A stretch of DNA of 32,562 bases, from assembly GCA_009619095.1 (NCBI GenBank), contig WJOT01000115.1, positions 1 to 32,562 on the forward strand, given 5' to 3'. The first letter of the stretch is position 1. Each line of letters starts with the position of its first letter. The position numbers and the translations under genes are program-made. Of the stretch, positions 1-7,246 are shown in pieces. The notes under the pieces are model-generated. The model was not told the origin of the DNA. It did no database searches and saw only the letters and a list, made by a program, of their open reading frames with translations. The DNA is from Clostridia bacterium. Lineage in GTDB: Bacteria > UBA6262 > WVXT01.

Positions 1-983
1 AGACAGCTTTTGTATATCGCATGGTTTAACATATGGAATATTCCACCAGCAATTCCAATAGGATTTCCTGTTCCAATACCAAGGACCATATATCCAACCT
101 GGCTCACAGCATGGTAAGATAATAGCTTCTTTAGATCGTGCTGGACTAAAGCCATCATTACCGCAGCAATTATCGTAAATGCGCCAACAATTAATAGTAG
201 TAACCCCATCGATTTATTCATCACAAAAAGATCCAAAGCAACTCTTGCCAAAAGGTAAATGCCCAACAGTTTATCCAGAGAAGCAGGCAGGAAAGCAGTC
301 ACTGGTATTGGTGCCTTCTCTGCACAATCAGGAATCCAGGTATGCAATGGCATTGCTCCCGCTTTGGCAAAGGAAGCAATAGTTAACGAGATAAATGCAA
401 TCGTTGGTAACATACCCGTTAAGTGAACGCTAATATTGTCCATCTGGAAAGAACCAGTCAAAAACCAGATAATGGCTATTCCCAAAATCATCAGACAATC
501 AGAGCCACCGACAATAATAAATGTCTTCTTCGCCGCTGCAGTAGCCTCTGGTCCACCTATGCCAATAAGTAGATAAAGGGTCAAGCCGAGAAATCCCCAA
601 AAAACCAGAAGGAGAATCAGATTGTTTGCTAAAATTGCCCCACAAGCACCACCAATTGTCCACAGAAGATAAGTATAGTATTCGTTTAAGCGCTCCTTGC
701 CCGCCATAAATTTTAGTGAATAGACAACAATTAAAACCCCAAAAAGACCGATAGCTAAAAGAATAAATCCACTAAGATTGTCGACTTTCAAAAGAAGCAG
801 ATCATTGTAAAACCATTCAACAGGCTTACGGAGAAAAATAACTATAGTGAAGTAGAAAGTTGCCAGTGAACCGCCTATTGCTAACAAATCTCTAAGCTTA
901 CTTAACTTTTTGGGAACTACCAAGCAGAGTAGTCCCACTATGAATGGAATAATAATAAGATAGTGCAACAAATTCATCGGCAT
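1..983 (-). CDS. NuoL/HyfB/MrpD-like ion-translocating membrane subunit (partial, C-terminus outside window)
   Basis: This gene is absent from the ORF track because it runs off the window, but translating the minus strand from an ATG at 983 gives about 327 open residues. The product is very hydrophobic, with many predicted membrane helices. It has the antiporter-family landmarks FAKAGAMPLHTWIPD, a following PASLDKLLGIYLL helix with its conserved Lys, LVQHDLKKLLSYHAVSQVGY, and a late HMLNHAIYKS. In complex I and group 4 hydrogenases this subunit is thought to pump H+ or Na+. It follows the hydrogenase large-subunit gene after a repeat-filled gap and probably supplies the pump for that complex. 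Two ATGs (983 and 977) compete and an AAAGG lies upstream; I chose the outer one. The choice between NuoL, HyfB and MrpD classes cannot be made from the N-terminal two-thirds alone. Confidence 0.9.
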   Translation of the reverse strand, partial: MPMNLLHYLIIIPFIVGLLCLVVPKKLSKLRDLLAIGGSLATFYFTIVIFLRKPVEWFYNDLLLLKVDNLSGFILLAIGLFGVLIVVYSLKFMAGKERLNEYYTYLLWTIGGACGAILANNLILLLVFWGFLGLTLYLLIGIGGPEATAAAKKTFIIVGGSDCLMILGIAIIWFLTGSFQMDNISVHLTGMLPTIAFISLTIASFAKAGAMPLHTWIPDCAEKAPIPVTAFLPASLDKLLGIYLLARVALDLFVMNKSMGLLLLIVGAFTIIAAVMMALVQHDLKKLLSYHAVSQVGYMVLGIGTGNPIGIAGGIFHMLNHAIYKSC

Positions 984-990
984 CCTAACC

Positions 991-1062
991 TTTGTTTATT
1001 TGTAGTGTAGCCCTTTATGGGCGTATTTTGTTTATTTGTAGTGTAGCCCTTTATGGGCGTAT
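991..1062. repeat. 36-bp perfect tandem duplication carrying a GTAG-prefixed hairpin repeat
   Basis: A 36-bp unit beginning TTTGTTTATTTGTAG is present twice without a mismatch (991-1026 and 1027-1062). Each unit holds GTAGTGTAG followed by a small hairpin, GCCC-TTTAT-GGGC. A third, inverted relative lies at 1146-1166. The block separates the hydrogenase large-subunit gene from the NuoL-like gene. Confidence 0.9.
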
Positions 1063-1083
1063 TTTTCACGGGGATAATCCTTT

Positions 1084-1128
1084 GGGCGACCATCCCGATG
1101 TATCGGGATAAATTGCGGTCGCCCCTAC
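1084..1128 (-). repeat. REP-like element with GTAG foot and double stem (copy 1)
   Basis: Read on the minus strand it is GTAG, an outer stem GGGCGACC/GGTCGCCC, the linker GCAATTT, and an inner stem ATCCCGAT/ATCGGGAT around AC. Two relatives with the same plan but different stems lie at 17912-17957 and 17965-18010. A GTAG foot next to a hairpin is the hallmark of REP sequences mobilised by IS200-like RAYT transposases. No such transposase is in this window, so the assignment is by form only. Confidence 0.75.
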
Positions 1129-1145
1129 GCGACCAAAACCATTAC

Positions 1146-1166
1146 GGGCATAAAGCCCTACACTAC
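1146..1166 (-). repeat. Inverted GTAG hairpin repeat overlapping the end of the hydrogenase gene
   Basis: On the minus strand it reads GTAGTGTAG followed by the hairpin GGGC-TTTAT-GCCC. Relative to the tandem copies at 991-1062 the loop is the same, but both stem arms are swapped in a compensatory way. The stop codon of the upstream hydrogenase large-subunit gene (TAG, 1160-1158) lies inside this repeat. Confidence 0.8.
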
Positions 1167-2348
1167 CATTTCTCTCTTAATTCTTAAGGTCTTTTCTTGT
1201 GATAACTTTATCAAGTCTTGACCGGTCAATCCTTTCTTTCCCGTCTTCTTATCCACAACTGCCACTCTTTCCGTGCAACAGTAACAGGGATCAACAGCAG
1301 CCAAGGTTATCGTGGCATCAGAAATAGTACCACCAACTACAGATTTCTGATTAGTGGGAACGTTCATATAACTGGGCGCCCTTATCTTATATCTCACCGG
1401 ACGGTTACTGCCGTCACTACGCACATAATGAAAGACTTCACCCCGCGGTGCCTCGTGGCGACCAATCCCTTCGCCAGGAGGAATCTCCTTAACCTTGGCA
1501 TCTATCTCCCCACCCACTACTTTTAACTTATCCAAACATCCTTTTATAATTTTCACTGACTCGTACATCTCCAATATGCGCACAACCGCCTTGGCAAAAA
1601 CATCCCCCTCTTCCTGAGTAATTACCTGCCAATCAACCAGAGGATAGGCGGCGTAAGGATCGTCTTTTCTGACATCTATAGCCACACCTGAAGCTCGAGC
1701 AGTGGGACCAAGCGCTCCATACTCGAATACATCCTCTTTTGTTAAGATTCCTACTCCTTTTAACCGGGCATGAATAACCGGATCGTCCATAACCACACCT
1801 TTAAACATATCGAGAACTGGTAATAATCCATCGACCATCTTCCAAATTTCCGGAATATCATCCGACTCAATGTCCCTTCTTACCCCACCAATCTTCATCA
1901 TGGCATAATGCTGGCGATTTCCAGTAATTTTCTCAAAAATATCCAGAACCGGCTCCCGGTATCTCCATGCCCACATCCATACTGTATTATAACCTATGAA
2001 ATGGCCAGCTAATCCCAGCCAGAGTAGGTGTGAATGAAGCCTTTCCAGCTCACCAATAATGCTTCGAATGTATAGTGCGCGTTCAGGCACCTTAATATCA
2101 GCCAACTCTTCGACCGCATTTACAGAGGCAAAAGGATGTGATGTGGAACAGATACCACAAACACGCTCCACCAGAAATAATACCTGGTCGTAACTCTTTG
2201 ATTCAGCAATCTTCTCAATTCCCCGGTGATTATATCCCAGTTCTATCTCCAGCTCCAAAACTTTTTCACCTTCTACGAGGAGCTTGAAAAATTCCGGTTC
2301 TTCTTGTAAAGGATGGTATGGACCAATAGGAATAATTGTCTTAGCCAC
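1158..2348 (-). CDS. Group 4 [NiFe]-hydrogenase large subunit (HycE/EchE/NuoD-like)
   Basis: This is the catalytic subunit of a membrane-bound [NiFe]-hydrogenase. Unlike true NuoD, it keeps both Ni-binding cysteine pairs: RVCGICSTSH (C64 and C67) and DPCYCCTER (C355 and C358). It is therefore predicted to make or oxidise H2. The family is usually trimmed after the His/Arg that follows the second pair, which would remove a tail of about 35 residues. The ORF track starts at a TTG (2384). I prefer the GTG at 2348, giving 396 aa, because it follows AGGAG by six bases and overlaps the stop of the NuoC-like gene as TAGTG. The NuoC-like domain is a separate gene, as in Ech and Mbh rather than E. coli HycE. 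The last two residues and the stop codon come from a hairpin repeat. Confidence 0.93.
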   Translation of the reverse strand: MAKTIIPIGPYHPLQEEPEFFKLLVEGEKVLELEIELGYNHRGIEKIAESKSYDQVLFLVERVCGICSTSHPFASVNAVEELADIKVPERALYIRSIIGELERLHSHLLWLGLAGHFIGYNTVWMWAWRYREPVLDIFEKITGNRQHYAMMKIGGVRRDIESDDIPEIWKMVDGLLPVLDMFKGVVMDDPVIHARLKGVGILTKEDVFEYGALGPTARASGVAIDVRKDDPYAAYPLVDWQVITQEEGDVFAKAVVRILEMYESVKIIKGCLDKLKVVGGEIDAKVKEIPPGEGIGRHEAPRGEVFHYVRSDGSNRPVRYKIRAPSYMNVPTNQKSVVGGTISDATITLAAVDPCYCCTERVAVVDKKTGKKGLTGQDLIKLSQEKTLRIKREMVV

Positions 2349-2776
2349 TAATCTCTCCTGAGAGGATACTTTCCTTCTGGCCAATCCTCTGCCAGAAGTA
2401 GTCTTTTTAAATTTGGATGGTTCTTAAATCTAACTCCCAACAGTTCATAAATTTCTCGCTCGATCCACTCTGCTCCTTTTATAATCGGAGTTACAGATTC
2501 TATTTCTGGATTCTGTTTGTCAATTTTTGTTCGTAGAGTAATTATTTTCCCCTCAATATCAAACGAAAAATGGTATAATATTTCTATTGCGTTTCGGGTA
2601 TCAACTGCCGAGACAATGACAAAGCGAGCTCTCAATCTTCGGAAAATAAATTCAACTATTTCCTTTATATTTTCAGGTTTGAGATCGATATAGGCCCGCC
2701 GAGGAGATTTCTCAAAAATGTTAAGAATTTGCCAGGAAAATTTCTCTTTTATTTTTGCCAAAATTTCTTCTGCCAT
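2348..2776 (-). CDS. NuoC-like (30 kDa) subunit of the group 4 hydrogenase
   Basis: This is a 142-residue soluble protein of the NuoC/EchD/HycE-N family, which packs against the large subunit. The family region around GAEWIEREIYELLGVRF and the end EDWPEGKYPLRRD are recognisable. The track begins at TTG 2779; the next codon, ATG 2776, follows AAGGG at a good distance. Its stop overlaps the GTG start of the large-subunit gene by one base, implying translational coupling. It is shorter than many NuoC proteins, as is usual in Ech-type complexes. Confidence 0.88.
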   Translation of the reverse strand: MAEEILAKIKEKFSWQILNIFEKSPRRAYIDLKPENIKEIVEFIFRRLRARFVIVSAVDTRNAIEILYHFSFDIEGKIITLRTKIDKQNPEIESVTPIIKGAEWIEREIYELLGVRFKNHPNLKRLLLAEDWPEGKYPLRRD

Positions 2777-2780
2777 CAAA

Positions 2781-3203
2781 TTAACCCTTTTTTAATGCCT
2801 TAATCAGTTTAACTACTCCCATAATCATTGCTTCTGGTTTCGGTGGACAACCCGGGATATATGCGTGAACAGGAACAAGTCCATCAAAAGGTCCAGCCAT
2901 GTTATAAGAATCCCGAAACATTGTCATCGAACAAGCACAAGCTCCAACTGCTACCACCAAACAAGGTTTAGGAGCCTGCTCATAAAGCCTCTTTAACCTC
3001 ACTGCTGCTTTGTGAGAAATTGCACCGGTAGCCAATATAACATCTGCATGGCGAATACTTCCCACCAAAAGAATACCAAACCTTTCCAGATCAAACCTGG
3101 GGGTTAACGCATCGAGAATTTCTATATCGCAGTTATTGCAAGAAGCAGCAGCAAAATGGAACACCCATATAGATTTAGTTAATGCCTTCATCTTGATATC
3201 CAT
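2781..3203 (-). CDS. NuoB/HycG/EchC-like small subunit of [NiFe]-hydrogenase
   Basis: This small electron-transfer subunit carries the [4Fe-4S] cluster nearest the Ni-Fe site. Its ligands are visible as ASCNNCDIEIL, GACACSMTMF and PGCPPKP, and CNxCDIEIL is the form typical of group 4 hydrogenases. The track start at 3224 would overlap the NuoH-like gene. The ATG at 3203 lies one base after that gene's stop with GGGG upstream, so I use it (140 aa). A further ATG at 3191 is possible. Confidence 0.92.
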   Translation of the reverse strand: MDIKMKALTKSIWVFHFAAASCNNCDIEILDALTPRFDLERFGILLVGSIRHADVILATGAISHKAAVRLKRLYEQAPKPCLVVAVGACACSMTMFRDSYNMAGPFDGLVPVHAYIPGCPPKPEAMIMGVVKLIKALKKG

Positions 3204-3204
3204 C

Positions 3205-4134
3205 TCATAGCCCCAGAAATGCAAGGATTACTCCGATAACTGCCAGAATTGTCATCGGTCCCCAGAAAAATTTTATAGCCTGGTCGATACGAAGTCGGGG
3301 GTTAGTGTTACGCATTAAAATAATAATCACTAAAAGCAAGACATATTTCAATATGCCCCATAAAATATGCCAGCCGGAAAATACAATACCGCCCATAAAC
3401 ATAATTACTAAAAACATTGGCACTACAAACAACATCATCCAGCGGGTAAGTTTATAGAGAGCTAAAGGGGCTCCAGAATATTCGATATAAGGACCAGCTA
3501 TTATCTCTGTTTCTGCCTCAGGAATGTCGAAAGGCACTAAAGCCAGTTTTGCCTGCATACAGATTATAGCCACAACAAAAGCAATAAGTCCAGACCAGGA
3601 ATTGAGGAAGATACTATTTGCCCATTGATATTGGAGCAAATCGCCAAGCCTGATTATGCCTTGCGCTTTAATAACCGGAGTGAAAATAGCCAGAATAAAA
3701 GGTAACTCGTATGCTAAAATCATTTTCATTTCCCGGGAAGCGCCTAAAGAAGCTAAAGGATTTCCCGAAGCAAAACCACCTATAATTACACCTATAGATG
3801 GAATTGCCAATAAATAGATAACCACAATTAAATCTCCCAGAAAAGTTTGCCCTGGTGAAATCATCACCAGCCAAAGTAGGGTGGAGACAATAGTCACTGC
3901 AGCCAATCCAAAAAGGGGAGAAAGAAGAAAGGTCAACTTCGCCCCAGCTTGAGGGACAATCGTCTCTTTACCCAAAAGCTTTACAAAATCGTAAAGCGGC
4001 TGAAGTAGCGGCGGACCTACTCGCCACTGCACCCGGGCAGTGACCTTTCGGTCAATCCAACTAACTAACATGCCTACCAATGCTGTAAACAAAAATCCAG
4101 GAAATACTATGAAGTAAAATATAGTCTTTGCCAC
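3205..4134 (-). CDS. NuoH/HycD/EchB-like membrane anchor subunit of the hydrogenase
   Basis: This is a 309-residue integral membrane protein with about eight hydrophobic segments. It has the NuoH family signature after helix 1, SWIDRKVTARVQWRVGPP, and a conserved acidic loop, FDIPEAETEIIAGPYIEYSG. In complex I and group 4 hydrogenases it connects the soluble redox arm to the ion-pumping membrane arm. The GTG start comes two bases after the upstream ferredoxin stop, with GAGAG as a weak ribosome site. Confidence 0.94.
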   Translation of the reverse strand: MAKTIFYFIVFPGFLFTALVGMLVSWIDRKVTARVQWRVGPPLLQPLYDFVKLLGKETIVPQAGAKLTFLLSPLFGLAAVTIVSTLLWLVMISPGQTFLGDLIVVIYLLAIPSIGVIIGGFASGNPLASLGASREMKMILAYELPFILAIFTPVIKAQGIIRLGDLLQYQWANSIFLNSWSGLIAFVVAIICMQAKLALVPFDIPEAETEIIAGPYIEYSGAPLALYKLTRWMMLFVVPMFLVIMFMGGIVFSGWHILWGILKYVLLLVIIILMRNTNPRLRIDQAIKFFWGPMTILAVIGVILAFLGL

Positions 4135-4136
4135 TC

Positions 4137-4610
4137 TTACTCTCTTTCCCAGGGAATATAATGAACTATTAGATTCTTTCCCACAGCAAAATAATTCTTT
4201 TTCGGGTCTTGTTCAATCTCTTCGTATCTGATTATCTTCTCCGGACAACTCTCTACGCAAAGAGGAGGCTTCCCATCTGCCCGTTGTAAACAATAATCGC
4301 AACTGGAAACGAGGTAGGGAATAAGTTCCGGATAGATTGTTCCAAAAGGGCAAGCCACCACGCAAGAGTTACACCCCACGCAGCGCATATTATATCTTTT
4401 CAATATTCCGTCCTTCTGTTTTTCCAGCGCCTCTTGCGGGCAAACTTTAACACAAGGAGCATCCTCACAGTGCCTGCAGATAAGAGAAAAACTGGCTAAC
4501 TCTCTTAAATCGGTTACTCCATTATTGTCAGGATGATAGAAATAACTGCAGGAGACCGTGCAGTCTTTACATTTAGAACAGGCTTCCAAATCAATAAATA
4601 ACTTCTTCAT
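4137..4610 (-). CDS. Polyferredoxin, HycB/HydN/CooF-like, of the hydrogenase cluster
   Basis: This 157-residue iron-sulfur protein has four cysteine groups: CSKCKDCTVSC, CRHCEDAPCVKVCP, CVGCNSCVVACP and a split group CDYCLQ...LCVESCP. That is enough for up to four [4Fe-4S] clusters. Such proteins wire a dehydrogenase to a hydrogenase. It lies between a flavoprotein gene and the NuoH-like gene, so it probably bridges the NAD(P)H/formate modules and the membrane hydrogenase. The track start is a TTG at 4616. The ATG at 4610 forms an ATGA overlap with the upstream stop and is the likelier start. Confidence 0.9.
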   Translation of the reverse strand: MKKLFIDLEACSKCKDCTVSCSYFYHPDNNGVTDLRELASFSLICRHCEDAPCVKVCPQEALEKQKDGILKRYNMRCVGCNSCVVACPFGTIYPELIPYLVSSCDYCLQRADGKPPLCVESCPEKIIRYEEIEQDPKKNYFAVGKNLIVHYIPWERE

Positions 4611-5425
4611 AGCCAAATATCCGGGATATCTTTTATCAGATCGTATTTGAAAACTGGACCATCTTTACAAACATAATATTTACCTAATGCACAGTGTCCA
4701 CATTTGCCCAGACCGCAAGACATATTCTTTTCCATAGAAAGGTAGATACTCTCGGGTTTATAGCCCAAATCTATCAACTTAAACGTGCCGAATTTCATCA
4801 TAATCGGAGGTCCACAAACCACAGCCACAGAATTTTTCAAGTCCATCTTGACTTTGTCCAGAAGGACAGTCACCAGTCCCTCAGTTTCTTCCCACCCAGG
4901 AGCTGCTTTATCTACACTTCTTAAGATTTCTAATTTCTTTTTTTTCTTCCATTCAGGAAAGGCATCTTTATAAACTATATCTTCAGGAGTCTTCGCTCCA
5001 TAACAGAGAACTATCCGTCTGAACTTATCTACATTTTTAAGGAGAGTAAGAAGTAAAGACCTCAGGGGTGCCATACCTACTCCTCCGCCAAGAACCAGAA
5101 CTTCCTTATTATAAAAATCATCGAAAGGATATCCGCGACCATAAGGGCCTCGAATGCCTACAATTTCTCCCTCCCTCATCTCATGCAATTTGCCAGTTAG
5201 AAGTCCAACCTTCATGATGGTTATCTCTATTTTTTCAGTCTGGTAGGGAGAAGAGGAGGGAGTAAATGGTGCCTCGCCAATACCAGGTATAGTTAGTTGA
5301 ACAAATTGACCAGTTTCGAATTTGATTTTTCGGCTGGGCTTCAACACGAATGTCTTTATGTTAGAAGTCTCGTCAATAATCTTCTCAATCTTAGCTTCAA
5401 CTGGTAAATAGGGATTCTCCGTCAT
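4607..5425 (-). CDS. Sulfhydrogenase gamma-type (HydG/AsrB/PyrK-like) FAD/NAD(P)/[2Fe-2S] oxidoreductase subunit
   Basis: This 272-residue ferredoxin-reductase-fold protein has an N-terminal FAD barrel with GQFVQLTIPG...APFTPSSS and an NAD(P)-binding segment VLVLGGGVGMAPLRS. The C-terminal [2Fe-2S] site is CGLGKCGHCALGKYYVC. Relatives are the gamma subunit of archaeal soluble hydrogenase I, anaerobic sulfite reductase B and PyrK/NfnA. It should exchange electrons between NAD(P)H and the partner iron-sulfur subunit encoded just upstream, whose stop abuts this ATG. NAD versus NADP preference cannot be read safely from sequence. Confidence 0.9.
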   Translation of the reverse strand: MTENPYLPVEAKIEKIIDETSNIKTFVLKPSRKIKFETGQFVQLTIPGIGEAPFTPSSSPYQTEKIEITIMKVGLLTGKLHEMREGEIVGIRGPYGRGYPFDDFYNKEVLVLGGGVGMAPLRSLLLTLLKNVDKFRRIVLCYGAKTPEDIVYKDAFPEWKKKKKLEILRSVDKAAPGWEETEGLVTVLLDKVKMDLKNSVAVVCGPPIMMKFGTFKLIDLGYKPESIYLSMEKNMSCGLGKCGHCALGKYYVCKDGPVFKYDLIKDIPDIWL

Positions 5426-6439
5426 TCACTTTTCCTCTTTTTCACTTAATTTTTTTATCACTTCTCTTTTATCTATTTTTCCCTGGCAGGCTTCCACACA
5501 GCGACCACAACCGGTACAGGCTACAATTCCAAAATTTTCTGGCCTGTACTCATACTTGCACAAATATCTATTCCTCAGCCTTTCATATAATTTTGCTCGG
5601 GGATTGACATCCGCAGCGACCCGGGCAAAGCCGGTATGCTGGCAGGAATCCCAAAACTTAACTTTGGGAAATTTGCCCTCGTCTTTTGTGTCCACAAGGA
5701 GAAAACAGTAACAGGAAGGGCAGATGTTAGTGCAGGCTCCACATTCCACGCAGGTTTTGGTTACCTCTTCCCACACAGGTGAAGCATACTCATCTTTTAC
5801 AATAACAGAGAAGGGTCTTTTGGTCTTAAATTCCCTGTTTACCTCTACTACTCTCTTCTTCGCCTCTTTTCTCTTCCTTTCTCTCTTTTCCATTAAATCA
5901 GAAGTTGCTTCCTTCAAATCTTCTCTTATAGAAGCGATAAAGCTCTCCCCTTTGGGGGAACCCACTTCCAGCAAAAACCCGTTATCTATGGGAGAAACGT
6001 TGAGGTCAAAGCCTTCTTCTGGAAAAGGATTATTGTCCAGCAAAGTACAAAAACATGTATCTTTTGGTTGGTAACAATCGGAGGAAATAATAAGAGTATT
6101 CTCTCTTCTCTCTCTATAAAAAGGGTCTACAAAGTCTCCTTCCAGGAAAATCTTATCTAAAACTTGAAGCGCCTTAAGGTCACAGTTCTTAACTCCCAGA
6201 ACTATCGTCTTCTCTGGCTGGGAAGTAACTGCTGTCACCTTTTCCTGTGGTAAAGAGAAGAATATCTTTAAAGGTTGAACTGCTCGATAAGTGCCATAAG
6301 TGGTGTTATTAACATTTTCTGGAGATAAGAGCTGATAGGATAGTTCGTCATAAACCTCTTGTGGAGCGTAAATACGATAAGTCTTTGAAATCTGTTCCAG
6401 AAATTTTTCCCAATCTACTTTATTTATATAGAATTTCAT
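5426..6439 (-). CDS. Sulfhydrogenase beta-type (HydB/AsrA-like) iron-sulfur subunit
   Basis: This protein of about 337 residues has two C-terminal [4Fe-4S] motifs, CVECGACTNICPSCYCF and CTGCGRCVEACQG. It matches the beta subunit of soluble hydrogenase I and AsrA, which carries electrons between the flavin subunit and the catalytic module. It is clearly paralogous to the protein at 8661-9710, sharing patterns such as G(V/I)xxCDLxAL and a CFC motif. The track start at 6481 is a TTG that would make the Rex operator part of the coding sequence. The ATG at 6439 (MKFYINKVDW) gives the family-like N-terminus and leaves the operator in the leader. Confidence 0.88.
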   Translation of the reverse strand: MKFYINKVDWEKFLEQISKTYRIYAPQEVYDELSYQLLSPENVNNTTYGTYRAVQPLKIFFSLPQEKVTAVTSQPEKTIVLGVKNCDLKALQVLDKIFLEGDFVDPFYRERRENTLIISSDCYQPKDTCFCTLLDNNPFPEEGFDLNVSPIDNGFLLEVGSPKGESFIASIREDLKEATSDLMEKRERKRKEAKKRVVEVNREFKTKRPFSVIVKDEYASPVWEEVTKTCVECGACTNICPSCYCFLLVDTKDEGKFPKVKFWDSCQHTGFARVAADVNPRAKLYERLRNRYLCKYEYRPENFGIVACTGCGRCVEACQGKIDKREVIKKLSEKEEK

Positions 6440-6458
6440 AACTGGTAACTTTGAAACT

Positions 6459-6476
6459 TTGTGAAATCTTTCACAA
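6459..6476. promoter_or_regulatory. Rex operator
   Basis: The sequence is TTGTGAA-ATCT-TTCACAA, an exact pair of 7-bp half-sites with a 4-base spacer. The symmetry extends one more base each side. It matches the Gram-positive Rex consensus TTGTGAAwwwwTTCACAA apart from one C in the spacer. It lies 20 bases upstream of the ATG of the hydrogenase-cluster gene and downstream of a strong promoter. The rex gene is next door. Confidence 0.9.
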
Positions 6477-6517
6477 ACCAAGCTAAAAAATTTAAAACCT
6501 AACTATTTTAAGTTGAG

Positions 6518-6547
6518 ATTATACAAAATGAATCAAGCAAGCGTCAA
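6518..6547 (-). promoter_or_regulatory. Sigma70-type promoter of the hydrogenase operon
   Basis: On the minus strand there is TTGACG, 18 bases, then TATAAT. Transcription would start near 6511, placing the Rex operator roughly 35-53 bases downstream of the start. Bound Rex could therefore act as a roadblock. It is the best promoter-like sequence I found in the window. Confidence 0.75.
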
Positions 6548-6556
6548 GCAAATCTT

Positions 6557-6578
6557 TAAAACTTTCGTTTGACACTCC
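6557..6578 (-). repeat. GGAG-foot hairpin repeat with GAAA loop (degenerate copy)
   Basis: On the minus strand it reads GGAGTG then TCAAAC-GAAA-GTTTTA. It is a relative of the two copies between pabB and pabC (29768-29817), with an imperfect stem. It lies immediately upstream of the -35 box of the hydrogenase promoter. Confidence 0.6.
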
Positions 6579-6628
6579 AAAAAATTCCTCAGCCTACCCC
6601 CCATTAAATTTTACACTACCTTTAAAAT

Positions 6629-7246
6629 TTATTTGGTCAAGAAACAACTCAAGCTCTGTAGTTCGGTAGACAAGTCTATATTTTTTAACTTCAACCCTTC
6701 TGGTACAGCCAATTTATAAGGAGCAAAGTTTAAGATTGCTTTCACCCCTGAACGCATTAAAATGTCAGCAGCCTGCTGGGCGGAAAAATAAGGTACAGCA
6801 ATGATGGCAATTTTTATCTTTTTCTCCTTTATTACTTTTGGCATCTGTTTTATATCCCGAATCTCCACTCCCAGCCAGGTCTTTCCTATCTTTGTTGGTG
6901 AGTTATCAAAGATGACTGAAATTTTGAATCCATGTTGGCGGAATCCAGGATAGGCAGAGAGTGCCCTACCCAAATTTCCTGCTCCTACCAATGCCACCTG
7001 CCATTTCCTGTCCAATCCCAAGGTCTTATCTAGTCCCTGGGAAAGCTTCTTTACATTGTACCCCTTTCCTCTCTCACCAAATTGCCCTACATAGGAAAGG
7101 TCACGGCGGATTTGAGAAGGCTTAAAATGCATCTTCTTCCCTAACTTTTCAGAAGTCACCAAAAGTTTCCCTTTCTTAAGCAGAGACTTTACATAACGGC
7201 GATAAATGCTTAAACGGTTGACTGTTATCTCAGGTAGCTTTTCCAT
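6629..7246 (-). CDS. rex: Redox-sensing transcriptional repressor Rex
   Basis: This 205-residue protein has a winged-helix N-terminal half (SQIRRDLSYVGQFGERGKGY is the family's recognition region) and an NADH-binding Rossmann half with VALVGAGNLGRAL. Rex binds its operator when NAD+ predominates and leaves when NADH rises, so reductive pathways turn on when reductant accumulates. The ATG overlaps the end of fdhD by 17 bases and AAAGGGA precedes it. A near-perfect Rex site lies 150 bases downstream, in front of the hydrogenase genes. Confidence 0.96.
   Translation of the reverse strand: MEKLPEITVNRLSIYRRYVKSLLKKGKLLVTSEKLGKKMHFKPSQIRRDLSYVGQFGERGKGYNVKKLSQGLDKTLGLDRKWQVALVGAGNLGRALSAYPGFRQHGFKISVIFDNSPTKIGKTWLGVEIRDIKQMPKVIKEKKIKIAIIAVPYFSAQQAADILMRSGVKAILNFAPYKLAVPEGLKLKNIDLSTELQSLSCFLTK

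Noticed and set aside
179-382. 67-aa plus-strand ORF at the window edge
   Set aside because: The opposite strand is a continuous NuoL-like reading frame across the whole region.
991-1166. CRISPR array
   Set aside because: Only two adjacent identical units with no spacers and one inverted relative; the hairpin form fits REP-like elements.
1158-2348. True complex I NuoD
   Set aside because: Both Ni-binding CxxC pairs are kept, which NuoD has lost, so a [NiFe]-hydrogenase is the better reading.
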